NCBI RefSeq assembly: GCF_000949385.2
Contig: NZ_JYKO02000001.1
Coordinates: 1 to 64,000, forward strand
Origin: Pseudomonas sp. LFM046
GTDB lineage: Bacteria > Pseudomonadota > Gammaproteobacteria > Pseudomonadales > Pseudomonadaceae
DNA: 64,000 nt
Direction of reading: 5' to 3'
Position 1 is the stretch's first letter; every line of letters begins with the position of its first letter. Below the pieces are notes generated by a model. The model was given only the letters and a program-made list of their open reading frames with translations. It was not told the origin of the DNA and ran no database searches. Of the stretch, positions 45,527 to 54,435 are shown in pieces. A program made the translations under genes and the position numbers.

Positions 45527-46120
45527 TCAGTTCCCCAGTATTCCTCTATCTAGATAAACGTTGTCAAAAATTATTCTTTTTAGTTCTTTCTCGCTAATTC
45601 CTTTTGCAGAAATAAAGTTGAGTGCCTGGGGGTTGTCGTCGGCTGTCAGGTAGCCATCCACATATCCATCCTGTTCGTCTATTAACAGATAGGCGATTCC
45701 ACCTGGGATTTTCATGACGTTCGCTCGACGCCCCTGTGCGATAGCGCGTGACGTGTTACGGATATCTTCTTGGGCAATTTCACTCAGCCCCAGCTCCGAC
45801 GTAAGCTCATCCAGCCCTAATACGAGTCGGGGGAACTTCCGCATATCGATGTCGTAACCAAAAATGGGGTTATAGAAAGCGAATATGGAGAGCATCCTCT
45901 GCCGACCTGTCTTGTTCCGTCTGTCGAAGATCACACCCAAGCCATTGTTTTCAGACCCCATGATCGTTACGCCGTCCAATGCGCCGACGGGGATCTTGAA
46001 CGAATAGGGCCTGACCATCAGGTCGATATATCCAAGTTCCCTCGGTTCTGTCGGATTTGAATTGCATCCGCTCAGTAAAAGAAATAGCCCAACGAAAAGC
46101 AGAGTCCGCCAGAAGATCAT
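45527..46120 (-). CDS. Unknown lipoprotein, 197 aa
   Basis: From the ATG at 46120 (GGAG seven bases upstream) the product begins with a lipoprotein signal: TLLFVGLFLLL then LSGC with Cys19. Asn follows the Cys, so outer-membrane sorting is expected. The mature part is not recognised; it contains MVRPYSFKIPVGALDGVTI and GGIAYLLIDEQDGYVDGYL. Low GC and AT-rich codons set it and its downstream partner apart from the flanking genes. The frame is open to 46171, but the later ATG gives the better signal. Confidence 0.78.
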   Translation of the reverse strand: MIFWRTLLFVGLFLLLSGCNSNPTEPRELGYIDLMVRPYSFKIPVGALDGVTIMGSENNGLGVIFDRRNKTGRQRMLSIFAFYNPIFGYDIDMRKFPRLVLGLDELTSELGLSEIAQEDIRNTSRAIAQGRRANVMKIPGGIAYLLIDEQDGYVDGYLTADDNPQALNFISAKGISEKELKRIIFDNVYLDRGILGN

Positions 46121-46309
46121 GCGTTTACTCCAGGTAAAGAATGCGGAAAAGAGCCTAGCAGCGGAGATCATGATTAACTCGCTGAAAGTTTCAGCGAGTC
46201 ATGTAAGAAATTTCGAATTACGGGCCGGATGTAACCTTGGTGCAGTCAGGTTCCACTCTTCTAGGGCACCTCGTATCTAGTGCTCCACCATCACGCGGCA
46301 ATGCCCTGC

Positions 46310-46487
46310 TCAGCCCTCGTTGCGCAGGCGGTACAGGCGGCACTCGGTGACCAGCGCCTGCTGGTTTGGGTCGCGTTTGCGAGCCTTCAGGAAGCCCGCG
46401 CGTCGTAGCCTGCGACAGGTTGCCGTTGCGCATGAGGGCGAGGAAGGTATCCAGCTCCTTCCGGCTCAGTCCATCGTCGAATTGCAT
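46310..46487 (-). pseudogene. Frameshifted small unknown gene
   Basis: On the minus strand one frame reads MQFDDGLSRKELDTFLALM then RNGNLSQ. A one-base shift then gives LRRAGFLKARKRDPNQQALV, TECRLYRLRNEG and a stop at 46310. Joined, this is a plausible basic protein of about 59 residues; a single extra base in the CAGGCTACG region breaks it. Family unknown. It borders the low-GC islet and a REP-type repeat. Confidence 0.55.
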
Positions 46488-46527
46488 GGCGGCCATTTGG
46501 CGCGTTGCTGGTTGGTGCATAGCAACG

Positions 46528-46575
46528 CGATGGGTATCGCTCTGCTCGCGGAGCGCCGCCCTGCCCATCCTGTAG
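46528..46575. repeat. GATGGGTATCGC-type repeat
   Basis: CGATGGGTATCGCTCTGCTC through CCCATCCTGTAG nearly matches the left half of the element at 33960-34005. Confidence 0.75.
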
Positions 46576-46620
46576 ACCTGCTCCGTCGCGACGGAGATGA
46601 CGTTGTGCGAATAAGCCAAC

Positions 46621-46650
46621 AAGGAATAAGCAAATAAATTCTTATTCCTT
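46621..46650. promoter_or_regulatory. Perfect 10-bp inverted repeat before the hydrolase gene
   Basis: AAGGAATAAG and CTTATTCCTT are perfect inverted arms with a 10-bp AT-rich spacer, about 60 bp before the hydrolase start. Its length and symmetry fit an operator for a dimeric regulator. The AATAAG/CTTATT core echoes AT-rich dyads at other sulfur-gene promoters in the window. Confidence 0.65.
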
Positions 46651-46711
46651 AACAGATATATGAAGAGCGCCTAGACTGCCCAGCATCGAACTTCAGCAAG
46701 GAGGGCTCGCC

Positions 46712-47293
46712 ATGCGCAGCCAGGCCATTCGCTACTTGATTCTGCCGGGATGGCAGGGCTCGTCCGACGAGCATTGGCAGAGCCATTGGCAACGCACCCT
46801 GCCCAATGCCAGCCGGGTCGAGCAGGCCGACTGGGACAACCCGGAGCGCGATGCCTGGGTGGCAGCGGTGGAGCGCGCCATCGATGCCGAGCGCACACCG
46901 GCCATCCTGATCGCCCACAGCCTGGGTTGCGTGACGGTCGCCCACTGGGCCGCGCAGTCCGACCCGGATGTGCTGCGTCGCGTGCGTGGCGCGCTGCTGG
47001 TGGCGCCGGCGGATGTGCAGCGCCCCGGTTGTCCGGAGCCGCTCAAGGGCTTCGCCCCCGTACCCCGTAATCTGCTGCCCTTCCCCAGCCTGCTGGTGGG
47101 GTCGGACAACGACCACGCCGCCAGCCCTCAGCGGGCATTGGAAATGGCCCGTGACTGGGGCGCGGAAGCCGCCATTCTCACCGGTGCCGGCCATATCAAC
47201 GTGAAGTCCGGGCACCACACCTGGGAGCAGGGCTTCGCTCACCTGTATCGCCTGCAGGGTCGCGTCGAGCAACTGGCTCGCAAGCACGCCTGA
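46712..47293 (+). CDS. RBBP9/YdeN-family serine hydrolase
   Basis: The product is 193 residues. It starts IRYLILPGWQGSSDEHWQSH, the hallmark of the family. The nucleophile Ser lies in LIAHSLGC, the Asp in LVGSDNDHAAS and the catalytic His in GAGHINVKSG. It is a small cytosolic alpha/beta hydrolase of unknown substrate. It precedes the sigma54-activator-like gene by 70 bp and may form a unit with it. Pseudomonad sulfur-regulated loci often carry such a gene next to sfnR-like genes (memory). Confidence 0.88.
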   Translation: MRSQAIRYLILPGWQGSSDEHWQSHWQRTLPNASRVEQADWDNPERDAWVAAVERAIDAERTPAILIAHSLGCVTVAHWAAQSDPDVLRRVRGALLVAPADVQRPGCPEPLKGFAPVPRNLLPFPSLLVGSDNDHAASPQRALEMARDWGAEAAILTGAGHINVKSGHHTWEQGFAHLYRLQGRVEQLARKHA

Positions 47294-47363
47294 TCCTCCT
47301 CCGCATTCAGCAATACGCCAGGGTCCGCTGCTTTGCAGCCTGGGCCCGGCGGGAGATTTCGTC

Positions 47364-48284
47364 ATGTACAAGGAAACCCCCGGTCAGCCGTTGCTGACCT
47401 TCGCCGACGCCGACCGCAGCCCCCTGAGCATCCGCGCCCGCGCGCTGGTCTTCGTCGATGAGCGCTCGCGCCGCCTGCGGGAAGACGTGGACCAATTGGC
47501 CCCCAGTGCGCTGCCGGTGCTGATCCAGGGCGAGACGGGAACCGGCAAGGAGCTGCTGGCGCGCCAGATCCACCGTTCCAGCGATCGGCCCGGCCTGTTC
47601 GTGGCGGTGAGCTGCAGCGCCATCAGCAGGAGCTACGCCGAGGCCGAGCTGTTCGGCCACGCCGCCGGTGCCCACAGTGGATCGGCCAGCAGCCGTGCCG
47701 GCTGGTTCGGTTCGGCCAATGGCGGAACCCTCTACCTGGATGAAATCGGCGACCTGCCGCTACCGCTACAGGCCAAGCTGCTGGCGGCACTGGAGAGCCG
47801 TGAGGTGATTCGCGTCGGCGCCCAGCAGCCGACGCCTGTGGACGTGCGCCTGGTGGCCGCCACCAGCATCGACCTGGCCAAGGCGGTGCGCGTGGGCAAG
47901 TTCAATGCACGGCTCTATCAGTACCTGGATGAGGGGCGGGTGGAGTTGCCGCCGCTGCGCGAGCGCCCCGCCGATATCCTGCCGCTGGCGGAGTACTTCC
48001 TCGGCATCTACGCCCAACGCCTGGACCTGCCACTGCCGCTGATCGGCCCGGCCGCCCAGGCGGCCCTGGAGGCCTATCCCTGGCCGGGCAATACCCGCGA
48101 GCTGGAGAACAGCGTGCACTTCGCCCTGCTGGTGAGCGAGGGGGACGAGATCCAGCCGCAACACCTCAACCTGCCGCCCCTGCCGGGCTATGCCCAGCTT
48201 GCCGTGCAGTTGCGCCGGCTGGCGGCCAATGACGAGGAACGCGACCACCTGCGCCAGTTGTTCGCCGAAGTGTTGGCAGGGTAG
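47364..48284 (+). CDS. Sigma54-activator-like AAA+ protein with atypical GAFTGA loop
   Basis: The product is 306 residues. The AAA+ core is intact: Walker A GETGTGKE (56-63), Walker B GGTLYLDEIGD (120-130), and WPGNTRELEN near 238-247. The sigma54-contact loop, normally GAFTGA, reads GAHSGS (102-107, in ELFGHAAGAHSGSASS). The C-terminus ends soon after the AAA+ domain and has no obvious Fis-type HTH, though LRRLAANDEERDHLRQLFAE could be a residual helix. It resembles SfnR-like regulators. It may not activate sigma54 in the normal way. Confidence 0.82.
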   Translation: MYKETPGQPLLTFADADRSPLSIRARALVFVDERSRRLREDVDQLAPSALPVLIQGETGTGKELLARQIHRSSDRPGLFVAVSCSAISRSYAEAELFGHAAGAHSGSASSRAGWFGSANGGTLYLDEIGDLPLPLQAKLLAALESREVIRVGAQQPTPVDVRLVAATSIDLAKAVRVGKFNARLYQYLDEGRVELPPLRERPADILPLAEYFLGIYAQRLDLPLPLIGPAAQAALEAYPWPGNTRELENSVHFALLVSEGDEIQPQHLNLPPLPGYAQLAVQLRRLAANDEERDHLRQLFAEVLAG

Positions 48285-48296
48285 GCGAGCTGCGGA

Positions 48297-48382
48297 CGTA
48301 GGGTGGACCACGCCTCATCGGTCCACCATTCGAGGTTCGGCCAGGCTCCGTCGGTGGATGTAAAAAGCGACATCCACCCTAC
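48297..48382. repeat. GTAGGGTGGA...TCCACCCTAC inverted repeat
   Basis: The two ends, GTAGGGTGGACCACG and CATCCACCCTAC, are inverted about 60 bp apart between the convergent regulator and MFS genes; GGTCCACC occurs inside. It is a third REP-like family in the window. Confidence 0.7.
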
Positions 48383-48400
48383 GGTCCTGTTCTCCGCCGA

Positions 48401-49591
48401 TCAGTGAATCTGTCCAGTGGCCTTCAGGTGGTCCTTCACCGACCGCAGGCGCGGCAGCGGCAGGCAAACGAGGATGCTCAGGACCAGCACGCCCGCGCCC
48501 ATCAACGGCAGGTTGGCCAGGCCCATGCTGGTGCTCAGCCACAGACCGCCGACGAAGGCGCCGCTGGCGTTGCCCAGGTTGAACGCGGCGTGGCTCAGCG
48601 TGGCGGCCAGGCTCGCGGATTCGCCGGCCTGCTCCACCAGCAGCAGTTGCAGCGGCGAGGAGATGGCGAAACTGGCCACGCCCCAGAGGAACAGGCAGCC
48701 CAGGGCCAGGGCCGGAATCTGCGCGAAGACGAACAATCCCAGCAGGCACAGCGTGCTCACCCCGAAGGCCAGGGGCAGGGCGTGGCGGAAGCCCTTGTCG
48801 GCCAGGCGCCCACCCAGCAGGTTGCCCACGGTCAGGCCGATGCCGAACAGCAGCAGGGCGAAGTTGGCGTGCTCCGGGCTGAAGCCGGAGACGTCGCGCA
48901 GCAGCGGGCTGATGTAGGTGAACACGCCGAACAGCGCCACCGACGACAGGCTGCAGACGAACAGCGCATGCAGTACCGGGCGACGCAGGATGCCGCTCCA
49001 GGCCCCGGCGGTATTGGATTGCGGCTTGGGCGCGGCCGGCAGCCAGAGGGCCTGGGCGAGCAAGGTGAGGAAGCCCAGACCCGCCACCACCATGAATGTC
49101 ACCCGCCAGCTGGTGGCCTGGCCCAGCCAGGCGCCCGCCGGCACGCCGAGCACGTTGGCGATGGTCAGGCCGCTGAGCACCAGGGCCATGGCCGAGGCAC
49201 GACGATGCGGCGGGGCCAGTTCGGCGGCCAGCAGGGTGGCGCAGCCGAAGAAGCCGGCGTGGCTGAAGGCGGTGAACATACGCATCGCCAGCAGCCATTC
49301 GTAGGTCGGCGCGAGGGCGCAGCCGAGGTTGCCCAGGGCATAGGCGCCCATCAGCCAGAGCAGGGCCTGGCGTCGCGGCAGGCGTCCGAGCAGCGGACCC
49401 AGCAGCGGCGCGCCGATTACCACGCCCATGGCGTAGGCGCTGACCAGCAGGCCGGCGTCGGAGAGGCTGACCTGGAGGTCTTTGGCGACCTCGGGCAACA
49501 GGCCCATGATGATGAATTCGCTGCTGCCGACGACGAAGCCGCCCAGGGCGAGGGCCAGCAATGGCAGGGAGAGGAGGGTGCTCGGGTTCAT
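48401..49591 (-). CDS. MFS efflux transporter (AraJ/DHA1 type)
   Basis: The product is 396 residues with 12 membrane segments. It starts LLALALGGFVVGSSEFIIMGLLPEVA and has the MFS loop signature LLGPLLGRLPRRQALL, as in sugar-efflux/AraJ-type DHA1 exporters. Substrate unknown. It is transcribed convergently with the AAA+ gene and flanked by repeats on both sides. Confidence 0.9.
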   Translation of the reverse strand: MNPSTLLSLPLLALALGGFVVGSSEFIIMGLLPEVAKDLQVSLSDAGLLVSAYAMGVVIGAPLLGPLLGRLPRRQALLWLMGAYALGNLGCALAPTYEWLLAMRMFTAFSHAGFFGCATLLAAELAPPHRRASAMALVLSGLTIANVLGVPAGAWLGQATSWRVTFMVVAGLGFLTLLAQALWLPAAPKPQSNTAGAWSGILRRPVLHALFVCSLSSVALFGVFTYISPLLRDVSGFSPEHANFALLLFGIGLTVGNLLGGRLADKGFRHALPLAFGVSTLCLLGLFVFAQIPALALGCLFLWGVASFAISSPLQLLLVEQAGESASLAATLSHAAFNLGNASGAFVGGLWLSTSMGLANLPLMGAGVLVLSILVCLPLPRLRSVKDHLKATGQIH

Positions 49592-49690
49592 GCGGGTTCC
49601 GGTGGCGGGGCGGTATTGCGAGGGGCGCGGATTCTACGCGCAATTCCTTGCAGGGAGCTTGCCGGAAGGAACAAGCGGCGGAGGACAATC

Positions 49691-49788
49691 TGTAGGAGCG
49701 AATTCATTCGCCGAGGGCAGCGCAGCTGCCCCCTGGAAGCCCAAGTGGCAGACCTGCGGCCTACTTGGCGAATGAATTCGCCCCTACA
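49691..49788. repeat. REPIN: inverted pair of GAATTCATTCGCC repeats
   Basis: TGTAGGAGCGAATTCATTCG opens and CGAATGAATTCGCCCCTACA closes a 98-bp element that can fold into one long hairpin, with inner GGCAGCGCAGCTGCC also palindromic. Confidence 0.88.
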
Positions 49789-49808
49789 AGGAAATGCCTC
49801 GGAAACTC

Positions 49809-50555
49809 TCAGCCGTTAAGGAACTTGCTCAGGAACTGCTTGGTGCGCTCTTCCTTCGGCGTACTGAACAGGGCCTTGGCGTCGCCCTGTTCGACGATCA
49901 CGCCCTTGTCGATGAAGATCGCGCGGTTGGCCACGTCGCGGGCGAAGCTCATCTCGTGGGTGACGATGACCATGGTGCGCTTCTCCTCGGCCAGGCCGCG
50001 GATGGTGGCGAGCACTTCGCCCACCAGCTCCGGGTCCAGCGCCGAGGTGGGTTCGTCGAAGAGGATCACGTCAGGCTCCATGGCCAGGGCACGGGCGATG
50101 GCCACCCGCTGTTGCTGGCCGCCGGACAGGCGCTTGGGGTAGGCGTCTTCCTTGCCCGCCAGGCCGACCTTGGCCAGCAGCTTGCGGGCCCGCTCGATGG
50201 CTTGCTCACGGGGCTGTTTCTTCACCACCACCGGGCCTTCGATGACGTTCTCCAGCGCAGTGCGATGGGGGAAGAGATTGAAGTTCTGGAACACGAAGCC
50301 GACGTGCTGGCGCAGCTTGCGAATCAGCGTCTGCTGGTGCTTCAGTGGCTTGCTGGCGTCGATGTCGATCTCGCCCACCCGAATATGGCCGCCGCTGGGT
50401 TCCTCCAGCAGGTTGAGGCAGCGCAGCAGGGTGGTCTTGCCGGAGCCGCTGGGGCCGATGATGGCCACCACTTCGCCCGGCTCGATGGTCAGGTCGATGC
50501 CCTTGAGCACCTCCTGGCCCTTGAAGGACTTGGTCAGGTTACGGACGGTGATCAT
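49809..50555 (-). CDS. tcyN: Cystine-type polar amino acid ABC ATPase
   Basis: The product is 248 residues with Walker [10 protein letters not shown] (34-42), signature [15 protein letters not shown] and Walker [14 protein letters not shown]. It belongs to the polar amino acid ATPases. The order dcyD - binding protein - permease - ATPase matches the enterobacterial dcyD/fliY/yecS/yecC set, so cystine is the likely substrate. Its start overlaps the permease stop by one base. Confidence 0.88.
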   Translation of the reverse strand: MITVRNLTKSFKGQEVLKGIDLTIEPGEVVAIIGPSGSGKTTLLRCLNLLEEPSGGHIRVGEIDIDASKPLKHQQTLIRKLRQHVGFVFQNFNLFPHRTALENVIEGPVVVKKQPREQAIERARKLLAKVGLAGKEDAYPKRLSGGQQQRVAIARALAMEPDVILFDEPTSALDPELVGEVLATIRGLAEEKRTMVIVTHEMSFARDVANRAIFIDKGVIVEQGDAKALFSTPKEERTKQFLSKFLNG

Positions 50556-51223
50556 CAGGCGTCGCGCTCATGCTGGTTGACCCGTGCCTCGAGGCGGCCC
50601 TGGAAGTGCGACAGCACGGTCGCGAGCACCCAGTAGAGCAGCGCGGCGGCCAGGTACATGGTGAAGATCTCGAAGGTGCGCGCGGTGATCAGCTGCGCCT
50701 GGCGGAAGAGTTCCGGCACCTGGATGGTGGCGGCCAGGGCGGTGTCCTTCACCAGCGAGATGAAGCTGTTGCCCAAGGGCGGCAATGCGGTGCGCGCGGC
50801 TTGCGGAAGGATGGCGCGCACCAGCGTCTGGGTGCGGCTCATGCCGATGCTGGCGGCGGCTTCCCACTGGCCCCGGTCGATGGAGGCGATGGCGGCGCGG
50901 AGGATTTCCGAGGTGTAGGCGGCCATGTTCAGCGAGAAGCCGATCAGCGCGGCGGGCAGCGGCTCAAGCTGGATGCCCAGCTGCGGCAGGCCGTAATAGA
51001 TCATGAACAGCTGCACCAGCAGCGGCGTGCCACGGAAGAAGGACACGTAGATCCGCGAAAGCCACTGCAGGGCGGTGAAACCGTAGAGGCGCATCAGGGC
51101 GAGGGTGAACCCCAGCAGCAGGCCGAAGAACATGCCGCCGAGGCTCAGTACCACCGTAAAAACCGCGCCCTTCAACAGGAAGGGCGCGGAATCCAGCGCA
51201 AGTTGCAGGCTGGTGTCGATCAT
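50555..51223 (-). CDS. tcyL: Cystine-type amino acid ABC permease
   Basis: The product is 222 residues with about five membrane segments and the HisM/GlnP-type signature [20 protein letters not shown]. Its start overlaps the binding-protein stop by four bases and its end touches the ATPase gene, showing tight coupling. It should form the channel for the neighbouring binding protein. Confidence 0.88.
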   Translation of the reverse strand: MIDTSLQLALDSAPFLLKGAVFTVVLSLGGMFFGLLLGFTLALMRLYGFTALQWLSRIYVSFFRGTPLLVQLFMIYYGLPQLGIQLEPLPAALIGFSLNMAAYTSEILRAAIASIDRGQWEAAASIGMSRTQTLVRAILPQAARTALPPLGNSFISLVKDTALAATIQVPELFRQAQLITARTFEIFTMYLAAALLYWVLATVLSHFQGRLEARVNQHERDA

Positions 51224-52017
51224 TGGGTAACGTCAGCCTTGAACCATTTCTCGGAGAGCTTCTTCAGGGTGCCGTCGGCCTTCAGCTTGGCCAGGGCCTT
51301 GTCGAGGGCGGCCAGCAGTTCCGGGTTGCCCTTGCGCAGGGCGATGCCGGCTTCCTGGCGGGAGAAGGGTTCGCCGGTCACGGCCAGCTTGCCATTGGTC
51401 TTCTCGACCATTTCGAAGGCGGCCAGGCGGTCCACCAGGATGGCGTCGATGCGGCCGACGTTGAGGTCCTGGAACTTGGTGGGGTCGTCGTCGTAGGTGC
51501 GGATGTCGGCCTGCGGGACGTTGTCCTTCAGCCACTGCTCGTAGTTGGTGCCCAGGCCCACACCGACCTTCTTGCCAGCCAGGTCAGCGGCGGACTTGAT
51601 GCCGCCCTCGTCACCCTTGCGCACCAGCGCCTGGATGCCGGAGACGGTGTAGGGGGTGGAGAAGTCGTACTTCTTCTTGCGCTCGTCGGAGATGGTCACC
51701 TGGTTGATCACCACGTCCAGGCGCTTGGATTCCAGGGCCGCGAGGATGCCGTCCCACTTGGTGGGCTGGAACTCGGCCTTCACACCCAGCTCCTTGGCCA
51801 GGGCCTCGGCCAGTTCGACTTCGAAGCCGGTCAGCTTGCCGCTCTCGTCCTGGTAGTTGAAGGGCGGGTAAGTGCCTTCCAGGCCGACCTTGATGGCGCC
51901 TTTCTGCTGGATGTCCTGGAGCAGGTCGGCGGCGAAGCTGGTGCCGACAAAGCCGGCGCCGAGCACCAGGCTCAGGCTGCCGAGGATGAACTGGCGACGC
52001 AGGGTTGCGAATGTCAT
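51220..52017 (-). CDS. tcyJ: Cystine-type periplasmic binding protein
   Basis: The product is 265 residues. A signal peptide (FILGSLSLVLGAGFVGTSFA) precedes the mature start DLLQDIQQKGAIKVGLEGTYPPF, typical of family 3 binding proteins. GFEVELAEALAKELGVKAEF and RLDVVINQVTISDERKKKYDF are hallmark segments of the FliY/cystine group. It is the first gene of the transporter unit, which has an AT-rich dyad upstream. Confidence 0.9.
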   Translation of the reverse strand: MTFATLRRQFILGSLSLVLGAGFVGTSFAADLLQDIQQKGAIKVGLEGTYPPFNYQDESGKLTGFEVELAEALAKELGVKAEFQPTKWDGILAALESKRLDVVINQVTISDERKKKYDFSTPYTVSGIQALVRKGDEGGIKSAADLAGKKVGVGLGTNYEQWLKDNVPQADIRTYDDDPTKFQDLNVGRIDAILVDRLAAFEMVEKTNGKLAVTGEPFSRQEAGIALRKGNPELLAALDKALAKLKADGTLKKLSEKWFKADVTQ

Positions 52018-52071
52018 ATGAGCCTCACGGGGGCAGGTTGCTAAAGGTGTGGCAACTCTAGGGTTTTGGTT

Positions 52072-52109
52072 ATATGCAATAAAATAATCAAAAATTATTT
52101 ACTGCATAT
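52072..52109 (-). promoter_or_regulatory. AT-rich 38-bp near-palindrome upstream of the cystine transporter
   Basis: The arms ATATGCAATAAAATAAT and ATTATTTACTGCATAT are inverted with one extra base and one mismatch, about 55 bp upstream of the binding-protein start. It lies between that gene and the dcyD gene. A CysB or other sulfur-regulator site is likely from context. Confidence 0.6.
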
Positions 52110-52128
52110 TTTTTGGAATAAGCGCATT

Positions 52129-53130
52129 TCACACGACACCCGCTGGATGATAGGCGAAGAGTGCCGGAGAGCCACCGGTGTGGAGGAAGAGCACCGGCCC
52201 GTTGCCTTCGAAGGCGCCCTTGGCGACCCCATCGAGCAGGCCGGCGAAGGCCTTGCCGGTGTACACCGGGTCCAGCAGCAGGCCCTCGTGGCTGGCCACC
52301 TGGCGCACCGCGTCGAGAGTGCCGGCATTGGGCTCGCCGTAGCGCGGGGCGAAATACTGGTCCCACAGCTCCACCTTGAGTCCGGCCGGAACCGGGACGC
52401 CGAGCAAATCAGCCGTGCGTTGCAGCAGGCCCTCCACCTTGGGTCGCTGGGTGGCGTCCGGGCGGGAGACGGTGACGCCCACCACGCGGGTGCCGGGCAG
52501 GGCGTGCTCCAGGGCCAGCGCGAGGCCCGCGTGGGTGCCGGCGCTGCCGGAGGCCAGCACCACGGCGGAGAAGGTCTCGCCACTGGCCTTGATCTGCTCG
52601 GCCAGTTCCAGGCCGGCGCGCACATAACCCAGGGCCCCCAGGGCATTGGAGCCGCCGATGGGCACCAGGTACGGGCGCTTGCCGGCGGCGCGCAGGCGCT
52701 CGCCGGTGGCGGCGAGGAGCTCGTCGGCGGTGTCCAGGTTGGGCACCAGCTCGACCTCGGTACCGAACAGGTCCAGCAGCAGGCGGTTGCCATTGCTGAG
52801 GTAGTTGCTGTCGGTGGTGCCGATGGGGTTTTCCAGCAGGGCGACGCAGCCAAGACCCAGGCGCGCGGCCAGGGCGGCGGTCTGGCGGACGTGGTTGGAC
52901 TGGATGGCACCGGCGGTGACCAGGGTATCGGCCCCCTGGGCCAGGGCGTCGGCGGCGAGGAATTCCAGCTTGCGCACCTTGTTGCCGCCGAGGGCGAAGG
53001 GGGTGATGTCGTCGCGCTTAACAAAGACGTCACGCCCCAGCTTGCTCGACAGCCGCTCCAGCTTCTCCAGCGGGGTGGGCGAGGGGACCAGTTCCAGACG
53101 GGGGAAGCGGGAAAGGGCGGCATTGAGCAT
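52129..53130 (-). CDS. dcyD: D-cysteine desulfhydrase
   Basis: The product is 333 residues from the ATG at 53130. The PLP lysine is Lys51 in [12 protein letters not shown], followed by [20 protein letters not shown] and NRLLLDLFG, typical of the ACC deaminase/D-cysteine desulfhydrase family. [10 protein letters not shown] lies near the end. It should release sulfide, ammonia and pyruvate from D-cysteine. ACC deaminase is the alternative, but linkage to a cystine-type transporter favours DcyD. Confidence 0.87.
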   Translation of the reverse strand: MLNAALSRFPRLELVPSPTPLEKLERLSSKLGRDVFVKRDDITPFALGGNKVRKLEFLAADALAQGADTLVTAGAIQSNHVRQTAALAARLGLGCVALLENPIGTTDSNYLSNGNRLLLDLFGTEVELVPNLDTADELLAATGERLRAAGKRPYLVPIGGSNALGALGYVRAGLELAEQIKASGETFSAVVLASGSAGTHAGLALALEHALPGTRVVGVTVSRPDATQRPKVEGLLQRTADLLGVPVPAGLKVELWDQYFAPRYGEPNAGTLDAVRQVASHEGLLLDPVYTGKAFAGLLDGVAKGAFEGNGPVLFLHTGGSPALFAYHPAGVV

Positions 53131-53249
53131 GGCGGTGGCTCGGTGGGCAGTTGCGAAGGCTGCCACTCTAGTGAGCCGGGGCGTTGCAGGCAATTCGCAG
53201 ACGCGACATGGAAATACTGGTCAGTCAGGGCGCGAACGTTATCAAGTGC

Positions 53250-53330
53250 GCTGTTTTTATATCCATTTTGGAATATAAAAATAAAAAATCGATATTTGTT
53301 CGTTATAAGAATTCACCGTAGTGTCGCCCT
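53250..53330. promoter_or_regulatory. AT-rich divergent promoter region (dcyD / MetQ-like gene)
   Basis: TTTTTATATCCATTTTGG, AATATAAAAATAAAAAATCG and GTTATAAGAATTC make this a pronounced AT-rich island between divergent sulfur genes. No long perfect dyad was found, but TATAT...ATATA flanks CCATTTTGG at 53258-53277. Confidence 0.5.
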
Positions 53331-53399
53331 TAACCCGGCACACCCAGACCGGGCACTCCAACACCCGCTCGCGGCTGACGATCCAGCCGGAGCCACAGA

Positions 53400-54197
53400 A
53401 TGAGACGGACCATCATGAAGAAGACCCTGCTGCTGACCGCCCTGGCCGCTGCCCTTTCCGCCACCTTCGCCCAGGCTGGCGAAAAGCTCGTCGTCGCCGC
53501 TACGCCGGTCCCCCACGCAGAAATCCTCGAGCTGGTGAAACCCCAGCTGGCCAAGGAAGGCGTGGATCTGGAAGTGAAGGTCTTCACCGACTACGTGCAG
53601 CCCAACCTGCAGGTGGACCAGAAGCGCCTGGACGCCAACTACTTCCAGACCAAGCCCTACCTGGACAACTTCAACAGCGGCAAAGGCACCCACCTGGTAA
53701 TCGTCAAAGGCGTTCACGTCGAGCCCTTCGGCGGCTACTCCAGCAAGTACAAATCCCTGAAGGAACTGCCGGACGGCGCCACCATCGCCATCCCCAACGA
53801 AGGCAGCAACAGCGGCCGCGCCCTGCTCCTGCTGCAGAAGTCCGGCCTGCTGAAACTGAAAGATCCGAAGAACGCCCTGGCCACCCCCAAGGACATCGCC
53901 GAGAACCCGCACAACTTCAAGTTCAAGGAGCTGGAAGCGGCCCTGCTGCCGCGCGTGCTGGACCAGGTCGACCTGGCCCTGATCAACACCAACTACGCGC
54001 TGGAAGCCAAGCTGAACCCGTCCAAGGACGCCCTGGTGCTGGAAGACCGCACCTCGCCCTACGTGAACTACCTGGTGGCCCGTCCGGACAACAAGGACAG
54101 CGACGCCATCAAGAAACTCTCCGCCGCGCTGACCAGCCCGGAAGTGAAAACCTTCATCGAGCAGAAGTACTCCGGCGCGGTTGTGCCGGCGTTCTGA
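53400..54197 (+). CDS. MetQ/NlpA-type substrate-binding protein without lipobox
   Basis: The product is 265 residues. GGAG seven bases before the ATG at 53400 supports this start; ATG 53415 is an alternative. The signal peptide (LLLTALAAALSATFAQA then GE) has no cysteine, so the protein is soluble in the periplasm, unlike most MetQ lipoproteins. The core KLVVAATPVPHAEILELVKP, NYFQTKPYLDNFN and IPNEGSNSGRALLLLQ is typical. No metN/metI genes are adjacent, so it must use a transporter encoded elsewhere. Methionine or a related sulfur compound is the likely ligand. Confidence 0.88.
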   Translation: MRRTIMKKTLLLTALAAALSATFAQAGEKLVVAATPVPHAEILELVKPQLAKEGVDLEVKVFTDYVQPNLQVDQKRLDANYFQTKPYLDNFNSGKGTHLVIVKGVHVEPFGGYSSKYKSLKELPDGATIAIPNEGSNSGRALLLLQKSGLLKLKDPKNALATPKDIAENPHNFKFKELEAALLPRVLDQVDLALINTNYALEAKLNPSKDALVLEDRTSPYVNYLVARPDNKDSDAIKKLSAALTSPEVKTFIEQKYSGAVVPAF

Positions 54198-54243
54198 TCC
54201 CCCGCTAGCCACGGTGGTGCAGGCCCGGCCTGCGCCTCTCCTC

Positions 54244-54281
54244 ACGCCGACGAGGCTGTACTATCGTCGGCGTTCTTTTTT
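54244..54281 (+). terminator. Terminator after the MetQ-like gene
   Basis: ACGCCGACGA and TCGTCGGCGT form a perfect 10-bp stem followed by TCTTTTTTC. Confidence 0.92.
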
Positions 54282-54310
54282 CTGCTGCCGTCCCGTGGGG
54301 CAAGGAATGG

Positions 54311-54405
54311 TGTAGGGGCGAATTCATTCGCCAAGCAGTCCGCAGGACTGCCCTGCAGAGTCCGGGCCCGCTTCGCGGTCCTTGGCGAATGAATTCGCCC
54401 CTACA
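54311..54405. repeat. REPIN: inverted pair of GAATTCATTCGCC repeats
   Basis: TGTAGGGGCGAATTCATTCG opens and CGAATGAATTCGCCCCTACA closes a 95-bp element, with inner GCAGTCCGCAGGACTGC also palindromic. It lies only 31 bp before the PLP-enzyme start. Confidence 0.9.
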
Positions 54406-54435
54406 GGGAAAGCGGCTCTCCACCCGGAGCCCACC

